Below, in pieces: positions 1 to 6,362 of a stretch of 64,000 nucleotides of DNA. The position numbers and the translations under genes are program-made. Origin of the DNA: Streptomyces sp. G-G2 (GTDB taxonomy: Bacteria; Actinomycetota; Actinomycetes; Streptomycetales; Streptomycetaceae); the NCBI RefSeq assembly GCF_030063135.1, contig NZ_JASISO010000007.1, positions 159,332-223,331 of the forward strand, written 5' to 3'. Numbering within the stretch: the stretch's first letter is position 1; every line of letters begins with the position of its first letter. The notes beneath the pieces are model-generated. The model did no database searches, was not told the origin of the DNA, and saw only the letters and a list, made by a program, of their open reading frames with translations.

Positions 1-388
1 CGGCCTCGCCTGCGGCCTCTCGCTGCCCGCCGTCAGGGGCTGCGGCCGTGGCCTCCTGGGCATCCTCGGTCCGGCGCTTGATCGGCGTCCAGATACGGAG
101 GGAGGTGGACCCCTTGGCCGGGAAGCGTCCCACCTTTCGCCAGTCTCCGGAGCTGAGTACGTGGGTCGCGTTCGGGCACTGGGCGGCGATGGCGATGCAG
201 TTGGTGGGGCTGCGGTCGTCGCGGTCCGGGTGGGTCAGGTTCGCGGCCGTGCGCATGACGGCGGCCCAGAATTCCTCGCTGCCGACCATCGCGCCGTACG
301 CGCGGTCCATGACGGCTTCGAGTTCGCCGCGCATCTTGGCGGAGTAGGCCCGGCGCTCTTCGTCGGTCATCTTCGGCTTACGGGGCAT
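1..388 (-). CDS. ArdC-like ssDNA-binding/antirestriction protein, N-terminal part (cut by window edge)
   Basis: Open frame starting at ATG 388 and running off the left edge (129 codons visible). An AGGAGG Shine-Dalgarno lies 8 nt before the ATG. The segment DWRKVGRFPAKGSTSLRIW near residues 79-97 resembles the signature of the ArdC N-terminal/DUF1738 domain (W-R-x-x-G-R, then K-G, then a beta strand), found in plasmid antirestriction and ssDNA-binding proteins; that match is by motif only. The charged N-terminus begins MPRKPKMTDEERRAYSAKMR. It is the first gene behind the leftmost copy of the element's promoter module. A role in protecting incoming single-stranded DNA would suit a mobile element but is inference. 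Confidence 0.6.
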   Translation of the reverse strand, partial: MPRKPKMTDEERRAYSAKMRGELEAVMDRAYGAMVGSEEFWAAVMRTAANLTHPDRDDRSPTNCIAIAAQCPNATHVLSSGDWRKVGRFPAKGSTSLRIWTPIKRRTEDAQEATAAAPDGGQREAAGEA

Positions 389-440
389 GTCGCGGTCCTC
401 CTGGTGAGAGATCGGCGTCCGGGGCCGGCTGACCCTCGGG

Positions 441-511
441 GGTGTCGGCCGGGGGGTTGCCCTCCCCCTTCCGACACCACTAATTAAACCATGTTCTTGG
501 GTGATCGGCAA
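441..511 (-). promoter_or_regulatory. Iterated promoter/leader module, copy A
   Basis: Read on the minus strand: -35 TTGCCG (506-511), 17-bp spacer, -10 TTTAAT (483-488), then at the expected transcript start a hairpin with arms GGTGTCGG (471-478) and CCGACACC (441-448) enclosing a GGGGGAGGGCAACCCCCC core. The leader ends with CTCTCACCAGGAGG just before the ArdC-like start. Four more copies occur at 1630-1691, 5832-5901, 8190-8260 and 9831-9892. The -35 lies only a few bases past the stop of the upstream 120-residue gene. Confidence 0.75.
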
Positions 512-515
512 CCCC

Positions 516-878
516 TTAAATCCAGTACAACCCTGCTTCGTTGCTCACGGCGCGGTATGCGGCTATGACCTCGTCCTCTATTCGCGTCCAGCGGTCGAGG
601 ATATCGGGGGCGGTCTTCTTGTCGCTGGCCGCGCGCGTGGCCCTGCGCCATTCAATGGCAATTTTGAGTGTGCGGAGTTGGGAGCGGGTCAGTTCCCATC
701 GGCCGGAATCCGGGAGTTGATCGCCGTAGGCCATTGCTACAGCGTTGTTGATGTGCTCGGTACCGGACCAAACATTATGTGCGGCTTGGAGAGCAAGGGC
801 GCGCTTGAGGGTGCACCGAAGGTGCGGGGCCTGGACGATCCATTGCGGTTCGATGGTGAATATGTCGGCGCTCATCAC
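516..878 (-). CDS. Hypothetical protein of the integrated element (120 aa)
   Basis: Second gene of the transcription unit driven by promoter copy B, 63 bp after the 210-residue gene. The start is ATG 878 or the adjacent in-frame ATG 875; a GGAAAAAGG stretch upstream may serve as ribosome site. The product is soluble, mostly helical and mixed-charge, with W-R-R and R-W-T-R-I-E-D-E segments in the C-terminal half and no signal peptide or membrane segment. I do not recognise a family. The stop lies 5 bp from the -35 box of the next promoter, so the unit is very compact. Confidence 0.6.
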   Translation of the reverse strand: MMSADIFTIEPQWIVQAPHLRCTLKRALALQAAHNVWSGTEHINNAVAMAYGDQLPDSGRWELTRSQLRTLKIAIEWRRATRAASDKKTAPDILDRWTRIEDEVIAAYRAVSNEAGLYWI

Positions 879-941
879 GGGGCCTTTTTCCTGTGGGGGG
901 GGCGCGCTACGGGAGCGCGCCGCCGGGATTCATGGGGGCGC

Positions 942-1574
942 TTAGAGGGCGTATCCGTCGACGTATTCGCCGTACTCGTCTTCGGAGGTCTGGACGCTGG
1001 GGAGAAAGCGACTCACCGCGAATACAACGGCGTCGGCGATAGTCCGGGGCACATCGTTGAGTACAAGGCTCACCGCATCGCCGTCGAGCCCGATACGGAC
1101 TTCTCCTGGCTCAAGATTCATGTAGACAAAGGCCGTTGTACCGTCGATGCGGGTTCGCGCTCCGGGAAGTCGCTCGGAGAGGTCGCGTGCGGCTTCCTCG
1201 ACGTCCCGGCGCATCTCGGCCTGTGCGCGGTTGTGCTCCTTCACTCGCTCGTGAACGTCACGGTGCGCGGGGATGAGGTCGGCGGCGATCCGGGCCGCGA
1301 TGTCCGCCGGGTCCTCGGTCATGGCGACTCGGACGGTGTCGCGCTCGCCCCTGCGGAACGGGTAGTCGGTGGCGGGGAACGCGCCTCGGATGTGCAGGTG
1401 GCCAGGGTCATCGAACCGCTCGGAGAGGTGGAGCTGTCGGCCGTCCAGGTGGGTGAAGGTGGCGGCGTGGTCCAGCTCCTTGACGCCGTGGCGTGCGGGC
1501 TGCGGTCGCCAGTTCCCGCCGAGTTCGAGCGCGATCGGGTGGGCCAGCTCCGCGACGGTCAGCGGCATGTTCAT
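942..1574 (-). CDS. Hypothetical protein of the integrated element (210 aa)
   Basis: First gene after promoter copy B. ATG 1574 is preceded by GGAGACAAGG; an alternative in-frame ATG lies two codons later. The N-terminal half is rich in His and Asp with beta-strand-like stretches (TFTHLDGRQLHLSERFDD). Residues about 95-140 form a charged helix, possibly a short coiled coil (HERVKEHNRAQAEMRRDVEE). The C-terminal part alternates beta and alpha and ends acidic (SEDEYGEYVDGYAL). No catalytic motif, signal peptide or membrane segment is visible and no family is recognised. Its position in the shared regulon suggests a maintenance or establishment role, which is inference. Confidence 0.6.
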   Translation of the reverse strand: MNMPLTVAELAHPIALELGGNWRPQPARHGVKELDHAATFTHLDGRQLHLSERFDDPGHLHIRGAFPATDYPFRRGERDTVRVAMTEDPADIAARIAADLIPAHRDVHERVKEHNRAQAEMRRDVEEAARDLSERLPGARTRIDGTTAFVYMNLEPGEVRIGLDGDAVSLVLNDVPRTIADAVVFAVSRFLPSVQTSEDEYGEYVDGYAL

Positions 1575-1629
1575 CCCTTGTCTCCTGGTGAGAGAGGTTG
1601 TCGGCGGCCGGTCGGCCTGCCGCGTGCCG

Positions 1630-1691
1630 GTCGGGGGTTGCCCTCCCCTTCCGACATCACTAATTAAACCACGTTCTTAGGGTTGGGTCAA
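1630..1691 (-). promoter_or_regulatory. Iterated promoter/leader module, copy B
   Basis: Minus strand: -35 TTGACC (1686-1691), 17-bp spacer, -10 TTTAAT (1663-1668), then a shorter leader hairpin GTCGG (1651-1655) / CCGAC (1630-1634) around GGGGAGGGCAACCCCC. The leader ends CTCTCACCAGGAGA (from 1594 down) before the 210-residue gene. With copy E this is the best -35 match (5 of 6 to TTGACA). Confidence 0.75.
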
Positions 1692-1772
1692 CCCAGACAT
1701 AGGCCCTGACCTGCCCTTTTCCCGTTCCGCCGACCCGCACCCGCTCGGCCGGGCCCGGCCACAACGGGCCTG

Positions 1773-1928
1773 GGCGGGGTTCCCTCCTCGGTCGGACAGC
1801 TCCGCCGTATCAGGGTTCCGGGCGCGGTGTCCTGGCTCGCGTAGCGACCGCGCAGCGGCTCGGCCTGGACGCCGCGCCCGGGTTCCTGATACGCCCCCTG
1901 GGTGTCCGGCCGAGGAGGGAACCCCGCC
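1773..1928. repeat. Long imperfect palindrome inside direct repeat copy 1
   Basis: The left arm 1773-1832 pairs with the right arm 1867-1928 around a loop of about 34 nt. Outer pairing is 19 bp perfect (GGCGGGGTTCCCTCCTCGG and its complement), followed by CGGACA, GTATCAGG and GGGCGCGG-type blocks separated by small mismatched zones; roughly 50 of 60 positions pair. It could extrude as a cruciform or fold strongly in single-stranded DNA. No credible gene fits inside. Possible roles: single-strand or double-strand origin, transfer locus, or strong terminator/insulator. Confidence 0.8.
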
Positions 1929-2065
1929 TTCACCACCCGCACCACAACGCTCCCGCACCCGACCGACCAGCCCCCACCCCCTCCGAGGAGGACCCGCCGG
2001 AGGCAGCCTTTCGCTCTGGCCGGCACCCAACCAACCCGTCGCAGGTGTTCCGGAGTCGGGGCAGT

Positions 2066-2287
2066 TCAGGGGGTGGATCGGTCGTGGCGTGCGCCATGCA
2101 GTGCCGCCCACCCTGCCGACCGCCGCCCTTGCCAGTGCGGATGGAACAGCACGGTCGCTGACAGGTGGATCAGCCTTCTGCGCAGCGCTGTGCACGGGCG
2201 CACGGCGAGCTGCTGATAGGTGGCGCGCCACTCGTCCTGGGCTCGGTCGAGATCGGGGGGAGTCGTCCGTCGCATATCCAAATTCAA
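2066..2287 (-). CDS. Small hypothetical protein (up to 73 aa)
   Basis: Short open frame with protein-like composition: helix PDLDRAQDEWRATYQQLAV, then a basic helix TALRRRLIHLSATVLFHPHW. The start is uncertain: TTG 2287 or ATG 2275 (about 69 aa). Neither has a clear Shine-Dalgarno, but the upstream stretch 2281-2310 is unusually AT-rich for this genome and could hold a promoter, possibly for a leaderless message. It lies between direct repeat copy 1 and the inverted-repeat cassette. No family recognised. Confidence 0.45.
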   Translation of the reverse strand: MNLDMRRTTPPDLDRAQDEWRATYQQLAVRPCTALRRRLIHLSATVLFHPHWQGRRSAGWAALHGARHDRSTP

Positions 2288-2342
2288 TCATGTGTTCGAT
2301 TTTACAGTCACCTCGATCTTCGAGAGACGCACATCCGGAAGG

Positions 2343-2389
2343 CTTGTCCTCTGTCAGGTGCTCTTGACCGTTTGCCAGGTGAGTTCGAC
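2343..2389 (+). repeat. 47-bp inverted repeat, left end of secreted-protein cassette
   Basis: Starts CTTGTCCTCTG and ends GTTCGAC. Its reverse complement recurs at 2944-2990 with 43 of 47 positions identical. It contains two CAGGTG motifs 21 bp apart. Together the two copies bound a ~650-bp segment holding one small secreted-protein gene. The flanks GGAAGG and GTTGAG show no obvious target duplication. Confidence 0.8.
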
Positions 2390-2558
2390 GGGGGCGGCAG
2401 CACTTGCGTCGCGCCCGCTGGGCTGCGCTCTTTGAGAGCCAGAAGGCGACGTCGCGTGGTGATCAACAGTGACTGCGGTGACCTTTTGCGATCTTGCGCT
2501 GTTAGCAGGCCGAGCAGGAGCCGACGCCGTTCAACGGAATGACAAGATGGGGGATCTC

Positions 2559-2822
2559 ATGATGATCAACCGCACCACCTGGCGGTTTGCTGCACGGGCC
2601 GCAGCCGCTGGCGCTCTGGCCGTCGGAATGCTGACCGTAGGTGTCGCCAGCGCCCAGGCCGAGGCTGACCCGCTTGGGTGCCAGGTGGGAACAGGCACTA
2701 CCGTGCCTGACCTCAGTCCGAACCTGGCCAACCCGTCGGCGGTGGACGTTGAGAGGGCCATCCTGGCCTGGCTCAACGATGTGTGCACCGTCGACTCCTC
2801 CCTTGGAGCACCCCGACGGTAA
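2559..2822 (+). CDS. Small secreted protein with signal peptide (87 aa)
   Basis: The start ATG 2559 is preceded by GGGGGAT at 2549-2555, a good Shine-Dalgarno; an in-frame ATG also follows at 2562. The N-terminus is a textbook Sec signal: basic MMINRTTWRFAAR, then an Ala/Gly/Leu/Val core, then an A-S-A-Q-A cleavage site near residue 33. The mature peptide is about 53 residues, acidic to neutral, with two Cys (LGCQVG and NDVCTV) that could form one disulfide. A longer upstream start at 2469 is less likely because it would bury the signal peptide. No family recognised. The gene sits alone inside a pair of 47-bp inverted repeats, suggesting mobility as a unit. Confidence 0.7.
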   Translation: MMINRTTWRFAARAAAAGALAVGMLTVGVASAQAEADPLGCQVGTGTTVPDLSPNLANPSAVDVERAILAWLNDVCTVDSSLGAPRR

Positions 2823-2943
2823 GTTCACCGCTCTCGAAACCGGGATCGCTTAACAGGCCAGGAGATCGGCCGGGGAGACCTCGAAGAACAGTGAGCGCGG
2901 GCCCGCCAAGCAGACGCCGACCTGTAGGCGCACCCCCCGGCCG

Positions 2944-2990
2944 GTCAAACCCACCTGGCAAACGGTCAAGAACACCTGGCAGAGGACAAG
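2944..2990 (-). repeat. 47-bp inverted repeat, right end of secreted-protein cassette
   Basis: Inverted copy of 2343-2389 with four substitutions. It lies about 120 bp after the stop of the secreted-protein gene. Inward from both ends a weaker similarity may continue for some tens of bases (GCGTC and GCGCTC blocks). Confidence 0.8.
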
Positions 2991-3034
2991 GTTGAGCGGC
3001 ACCCGGTCGGCTTGCCGACCGGCGCCCTCCGCGG

Positions 3035-4144
3035 TCACCACAAGGCGCCCTGCACGGCGGTGTGCCGGTGCAGGGACAGGACGATCCGGACGGCCGGGCG
3101 CGCGGCGGGGCCGGCTGCCGGGCGCGGGGTGTCCGTGCCGGGGCAGTAGCCGCCCTCGTCCTCCCAGCCATCGACGGCGTCGCGCTCGGCGCGGGCCTGC
3201 TGTTCGGTGAGCAGGAGCGGCTTCCGGTATAGCTTCCGCGCGCTGGAATCGAGGGGCGGGAGTACGCGGGCGGCGGACTTCTGGTCGTCTCGGCGCTTGT
3301 GGCGTCGCCGGACTCGGGCGAACCGTGACTCGTAGGCGGCTCGATCGCTGTTGTGGAGCCCGGCCGGATGGAGGCGAGCCAGTGCAAGGGCGGCTTGACC
3401 CATCGGAGTCGGTGTCAGTACGCGGGTGCCGTCCTCCTGGGGGACGACGACAAGGTAGCGCGCGGCGAACAGGGCCTCGGTCCGCTCGCGACTGATCCGC
3501 CGGCCACCGTTCCACACGCCGTGCCGTGCTGCCTGCCGGGCTTGCCCGTCTCGCCAGTACAAGCGTCCGGACTCGGCGGCCTCCAGCACCCGGACGTGTC
3601 CGGCCGTCCATCCGAGTTCGGCGACGTGGCCCTCCGCGAGATACCGGTTCCTCGCCGCCTGGTCGCGGTTCTCCTGGTCCATGCCGGTGACCGCGCGTTC
3701 CTCGGCCTCCCGCTCGGCTTCCTCCCGGCGGCGTTCGGTCTCCCGCTCGGCATACTCGGTCGCCGTCAACTTCCGCTCAAGCTCGGCCCGCAGGTCGGTT
3801 CCCGTCGTCTCGACTCCGACAGCCGACTGGGCCCGAACGGCATGGTCGACGGCTTCACGGGCGCAGTACAGCAGAGCACTGTTCGGCATGGTGGGGTCGT
3901 CGGCGTACTCCTCGGCGCGGTCAGCCCACTTCTCGGCCGCGACGGCTTCTTTGTGGGCCGCGTGCATGACCGCCTCCAGACGGGCGGCGGCACCGGCTCG
4001 GCTGCGGCACACAGCGATCATGGCCTCGTCGGCTGCCGTGACGGCGAGGAGCGCGGCCTGCCGGGCGACCTGGAGACAGGTCTGCGGAGACGGGTCTCCT
4101 ACCGGGGCGACCTGACGTTGGATGGCGCACGCGGTCTCGGGCAT
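3035..4144 (-). CDS. Hypothetical coiled-coil / winged-helix-like protein (369 aa)
   Basis: ATG 4144 has CCGAGGAA as ribosome site. N-terminal part (about 1-110): Ala-rich helices with several Cys (ACAIQ, TCLQ, AVCRS, LLYCARE). Residues about 120-165: a strongly charged helix, likely coiled coil (ERETERRREEAEREAEE). Residues about 175-265 read like a winged helix: a helix LEAAESGRLYW, helix SRERTEALFAARYL, a two-strand wing VVVPQEDGTRVLTPT, then MGQAALALARL. The C-terminus is basic (RRRHKRRDDQ) then Pro/Arg-rich. DNA binding is plausible but inferred from fold-like pattern only. It follows the zinc-ribbon/OB gene after a 375-bp gap, so it may need its own promoter. Confidence 0.6.
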   Translation of the reverse strand: MPETACAIQRQVAPVGDPSPQTCLQVARQAALLAVTAADEAMIAVCRSRAGAAARLEAVMHAAHKEAVAAEKWADRAEEYADDPTMPNSALLYCAREAVDHAVRAQSAVGVETTGTDLRAELERKLTATEYAERETERRREEAEREAEERAVTGMDQENRDQAARNRYLAEGHVAELGWTAGHVRVLEAAESGRLYWRDGQARQAARHGVWNGGRRISRERTEALFAARYLVVVPQEDGTRVLTPTPMGQAALALARLHPAGLHNSDRAAYESRFARVRRRHKRRDDQKSAARVLPPLDSSARKLYRKPLLLTEQQARAERDAVDGWEDEGGYCPGTDTPRPAAGPAARPAVRIVLSLHRHTAVQGALW

Positions 4145-4519
4145 GGGGTGTTCCTCGGGGTCTCGGTGGTGCAGTCGGCAGCGGACGGTGCCTCCGTCGG
4201 GGAGGTGCCGCCCGTGGTCGCGCGGAGCGCGACGGAAGTGCTGTCGTGCCCGCAGGGCACGCCCGTTTCGGCCCGGCGTCCGGACGGGCCGGGAGGGCCG
4301 CCCGCGGCCCGGACGGCTCGGCCGGCTGCGAGCCGGGCCAGGCTGAGCCGTCCCGGAGGGACGCCCTTCGTACGGGGCCGGTGAGCGGGGCCGGCCGCCG
4401 ACGCGGGCGGGCCCGGACGGTGGTGGGCGGAGCGTGGGGTGGGCGGCTCGATGCCGTCCACCCCACGGCCCGGCGGCCGGGGCCCGGCCGGGCGGTGCCT
4501 CCCGCCCTGCCGGGTCCTG
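4145..4519. other. GC-rich intergenic stretch with no clear gene
   Basis: 375 bp between two minus-strand genes, extremely GC-rich with many short GC-only inverted repeats that do not form one dominant hairpin. The only long frame (minus, 4099-4461) is Pro/Ala/Arg low-complexity and overlaps the start of the next gene, so I do not call it. No copy of the element's promoter module is present. Confidence 0.5.
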
Positions 4520-5737
4520 CTACGCGGCGACCGGTTCGCGTGCGGCGACGCGGCACCGGGTGAGTACGGTCTGTGCGGTCTCGCCGTAGATGCTGTGGTC
4601 CTTGACCGTGCCGGTCAGCTCGACCTCGTCGCCCTGGTCGGGAACGTCGGCGGCGGAGCTGAACCAGACGAACACGTTGCCGCTCGGGTCCTGGAACTTC
4701 ACCAGTCGGCGGCGCTGGGTCTGGTAGCCGTACGTCCGGCCCTCCAGCTCGATCACGGTGGTGACGGTGGCGTTCGTGGTGATGCGCTCGCCCACGGTGC
4801 CCTGCGGCTTGCTGTTCTGGGCGGCCCGCTCGGTGGCCTCCTTCTCCTGGTCGCGGTACCAACCCGCGATGGAGGAAACGAGCGTCGGCAGGTGACGCGG
4901 GTCAACGGTCTCGCCCTTCGCCAACTGGCCCACCTTGTGGCGGTAGTCAGAGAGGCTGCCGTATCCCTGGGCGGCCCATGCCCGGACGGCGGCGGCGGTG
5001 GTCGGCGCGTCGGGGTCGGCGTCGATGGCGGCCCGCCACTCCATCGGGGCCTTGCGGTCGAAGAAATACGCCTCGACGCCGTCGGCGGTCGGCTGGGTGT
5101 TCTTCCACTGCTCGGACCGGCTGTAGAAGCGGCCTTCGGCCTTCACGATGGCGGCGGTCACCCGCAGGACCTCGATCACCGGGACGCGGAGATCGGCCGG
5201 GATGCCGCCCTCTTCGCCGTCCCAGTCGGAGTCCTTCAGCGTGCCGAACCTCCACAGGGCCTCCAGGCCCTTGATCGGCAGACCGGTGTACGGCTCGACG
5301 CATGTGGTGCCCAACTGCCGCATCTCGCCGTTCTCGTGCCGGGCGAGATAGGTGGCGGTGCGGTGGCGGGCAACGGCGCACCCGTGGCAGAAGTTCTCGA
5401 TGGCGCGGTACTGGCGGGCGGCCTCGGCGTCCTGCTCGGGCAGACCGGGGAACAGGCTGGTGATCGTCTCGCCCTCCGCGTCGTGGTCCAGGCGGGCAAT
5501 GACGGTCCAGCCCTGGTGACGGGGGATGTCACCGGAGATCGTCACGGTGACGGTGGGGCGCTTACCGATCAGACGGCCGTCGATGTCGTGGTAGTCGGCC
5601 AGGAACGGCGCGGAGATGTCGAGCGTGTACGCGCTGAGGTGGTGGACGGCGGCGCGGGCATTGGTCGCCTCGACAAGCTGACGGACGCGGGACTGGGCCG
5701 TGGCGGGGATGGAAAACCGCATGGCTGCGCTGGTCAT
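4520..5737 (-). CDS. Zinc-ribbon / OB-fold-like protein (405 aa)
   Basis: First gene after promoter copy C; ATG 5737 with GGAG upstream. A single zinc-ribbon-like site is visible: C117-x2-C120, then the strand TATYLARHENGEMRQLG, then C146 followed by YTG. This C-x2-C...Q-[LV]-G-x-x-C...G arrangement resembles a family of phage and plasmid proteins I know only as unnamed. The last ~75 residues (about 330-400) look like an OB fold with alternating strands, containing VKFQDPSGNVFVWFSS and GDEVELTGTVKDH. Nucleic-acid binding, for example at a replication or repair intermediate, is the best guess but is inference. No signal or membrane segment. Confidence 0.65.
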   Translation of the reverse strand: MTSAAMRFSIPATAQSRVRQLVEATNARAAVHHLSAYTLDISAPFLADYHDIDGRLIGKRPTVTVTISGDIPRHQGWTVIARLDHDAEGETITSLFPGLPEQDAEAARQYRAIENFCHGCAVARHRTATYLARHENGEMRQLGTTCVEPYTGLPIKGLEALWRFGTLKDSDWDGEEGGIPADLRVPVIEVLRVTAAIVKAEGRFYSRSEQWKNTQPTADGVEAYFFDRKAPMEWRAAIDADPDAPTTAAAVRAWAAQGYGSLSDYRHKVGQLAKGETVDPRHLPTLVSSIAGWYRDQEKEATERAAQNSKPQGTVGERITTNATVTTVIELEGRTYGYQTQRRRLVKFQDPSGNVFVWFSSAADVPDQGDEVELTGTVKDHSIYGETAQTVLTRCRVAAREPVAA

Positions 5738-5831
5738 CGGGGGTGCTCCTGCTGGTGAGAGAGGAATCGCGGGCCCGGCCGGGCGGGTTGCCCTCCGCGT
5801 GCGGCCGGGGTCGGGCCGGATGGCGGCCCGT

Positions 5832-5901
5832 GGTGTCGGAGGGGGTGTTGCCCTCCCCCTCCGACACCATTAATTAAACCATGTTTTTGGGTGTGGGGCA
5901 A
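5832..5901 (-). promoter_or_regulatory. Iterated promoter/leader module, copy C
   Basis: Minus strand: -35 TTGCCC (5896-5901), 17-bp spacer, -10 TTTAAT (5873-5878), leader hairpin GGTGTCGG (5861-5868) / CCGACACC (5832-5839). The TAA stop of the upstream 140-residue gene (5874-5876) lies inside the -10 box, so the promoter also encodes that protein's last residues. This leader is longer, with a second GGGCAAC motif near 5790. Confidence 0.75.
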
Positions 5902-6296
5902 GCATCCCGGCCGGGGATGTCGAGTGCGGCGCGGTCGCGCAGGAACGCGGCGAACAGGGCGGCGGTGTAGCTGTCGGCGGTGCCGTACGTACGGCGGCAG
6001 TCCAGCGCTCCGATGCGCTCGCCCCGATGGCGGACCGGGAACGGCTGGCCGGGGGCCGGGATGGCGAGCGCGTACAGTCCGCGCGGAGTGTCCACGCGCA
6101 GGACGACGGCGGCGGCCTGGTGGTCGTAGGCGACAGACCAGCGGGCGGGCCCGATACCGAACTCCGCGAGACCGGACGCGATGGCGCGGGCCTGCATGAT
6201 GTCGGCGGTGGTGCCGGGGTCGGGCTCGGCGGGGGCGGGGACGCATCCGCAACCGTGGTCGTCGGCGTGGGTCTCGAACAGAGCTGTACGGGTCAC
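5874..6296 (-). CDS. Hypothetical protein (140 aa)
   Basis: Second gene of the ParB-like operon, 66 bp after it. GTG 6296 with GGAG 8 nt upstream. An N-terminal HADDHGCGCVPAP segment (two Cys, two His) could bind metal. The middle, GIGPARWSVAYDHQAAAVVL with GLYALAIPAP following, looks like a small beta-sheet domain; the rest is helical with DSYTAALFAAFLRDRA. The last residues CPTPKNMV are encoded by the downstream promoter copy C and need not be functional. The same tail logic appears in the 154-residue protein at 8233-8697. No family recognised. Confidence 0.6.
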   Translation of the reverse strand: MTRTALFETHADDHGCGCVPAPAEPDPGTTADIMQARAIASGLAEFGIGPARWSVAYDHQAAAVVLRVDTPRGLYALAIPAPGQPFPVRHRGERIGALDCRRTYGTADSYTAALFAAFLRDRAALDIPGRDACPTPKNMV

Positions 6297-6362
6297 TGTG
6301 GGGCTCCTGGAGTGGCCGGGGGCGGGCGGGTTCCCGCCCCCGGCATCGGGCTGCTGAGGTGA

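Larger units (their letters stand above)
1581..2039. repeat. 459-bp direct repeat, copy 1
   Basis: This segment recurs at 9782-10240 with a constant offset of 8201 bp. I see only a handful of substitutions, all in the first ~130 bp; the rest reads as identical. It contains promoter copy B, an IR around GGTTG-GGT-CAACC, and a palindrome of about 155 bp (1773-1928). The two copies flank an 8.2-kb block as direct repeats. Confidence 0.9.

Noticed and set aside
1688..2026. A 112-residue minus-strand frame inside the repeat, present also at 9889-10227
   Set aside because: It follows the palindrome and is Arg/Gly/Pro low-complexity with no ribosome site; its duplication is explained by the DNA repeat.
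4099..4461. 120-residue minus-strand frame in the GC-rich gap
   Set aside because: Pro/Ala/Arg-rich composition typical of GC-forced frames; overlaps the real start at 4144 and lacks a ribosome site.
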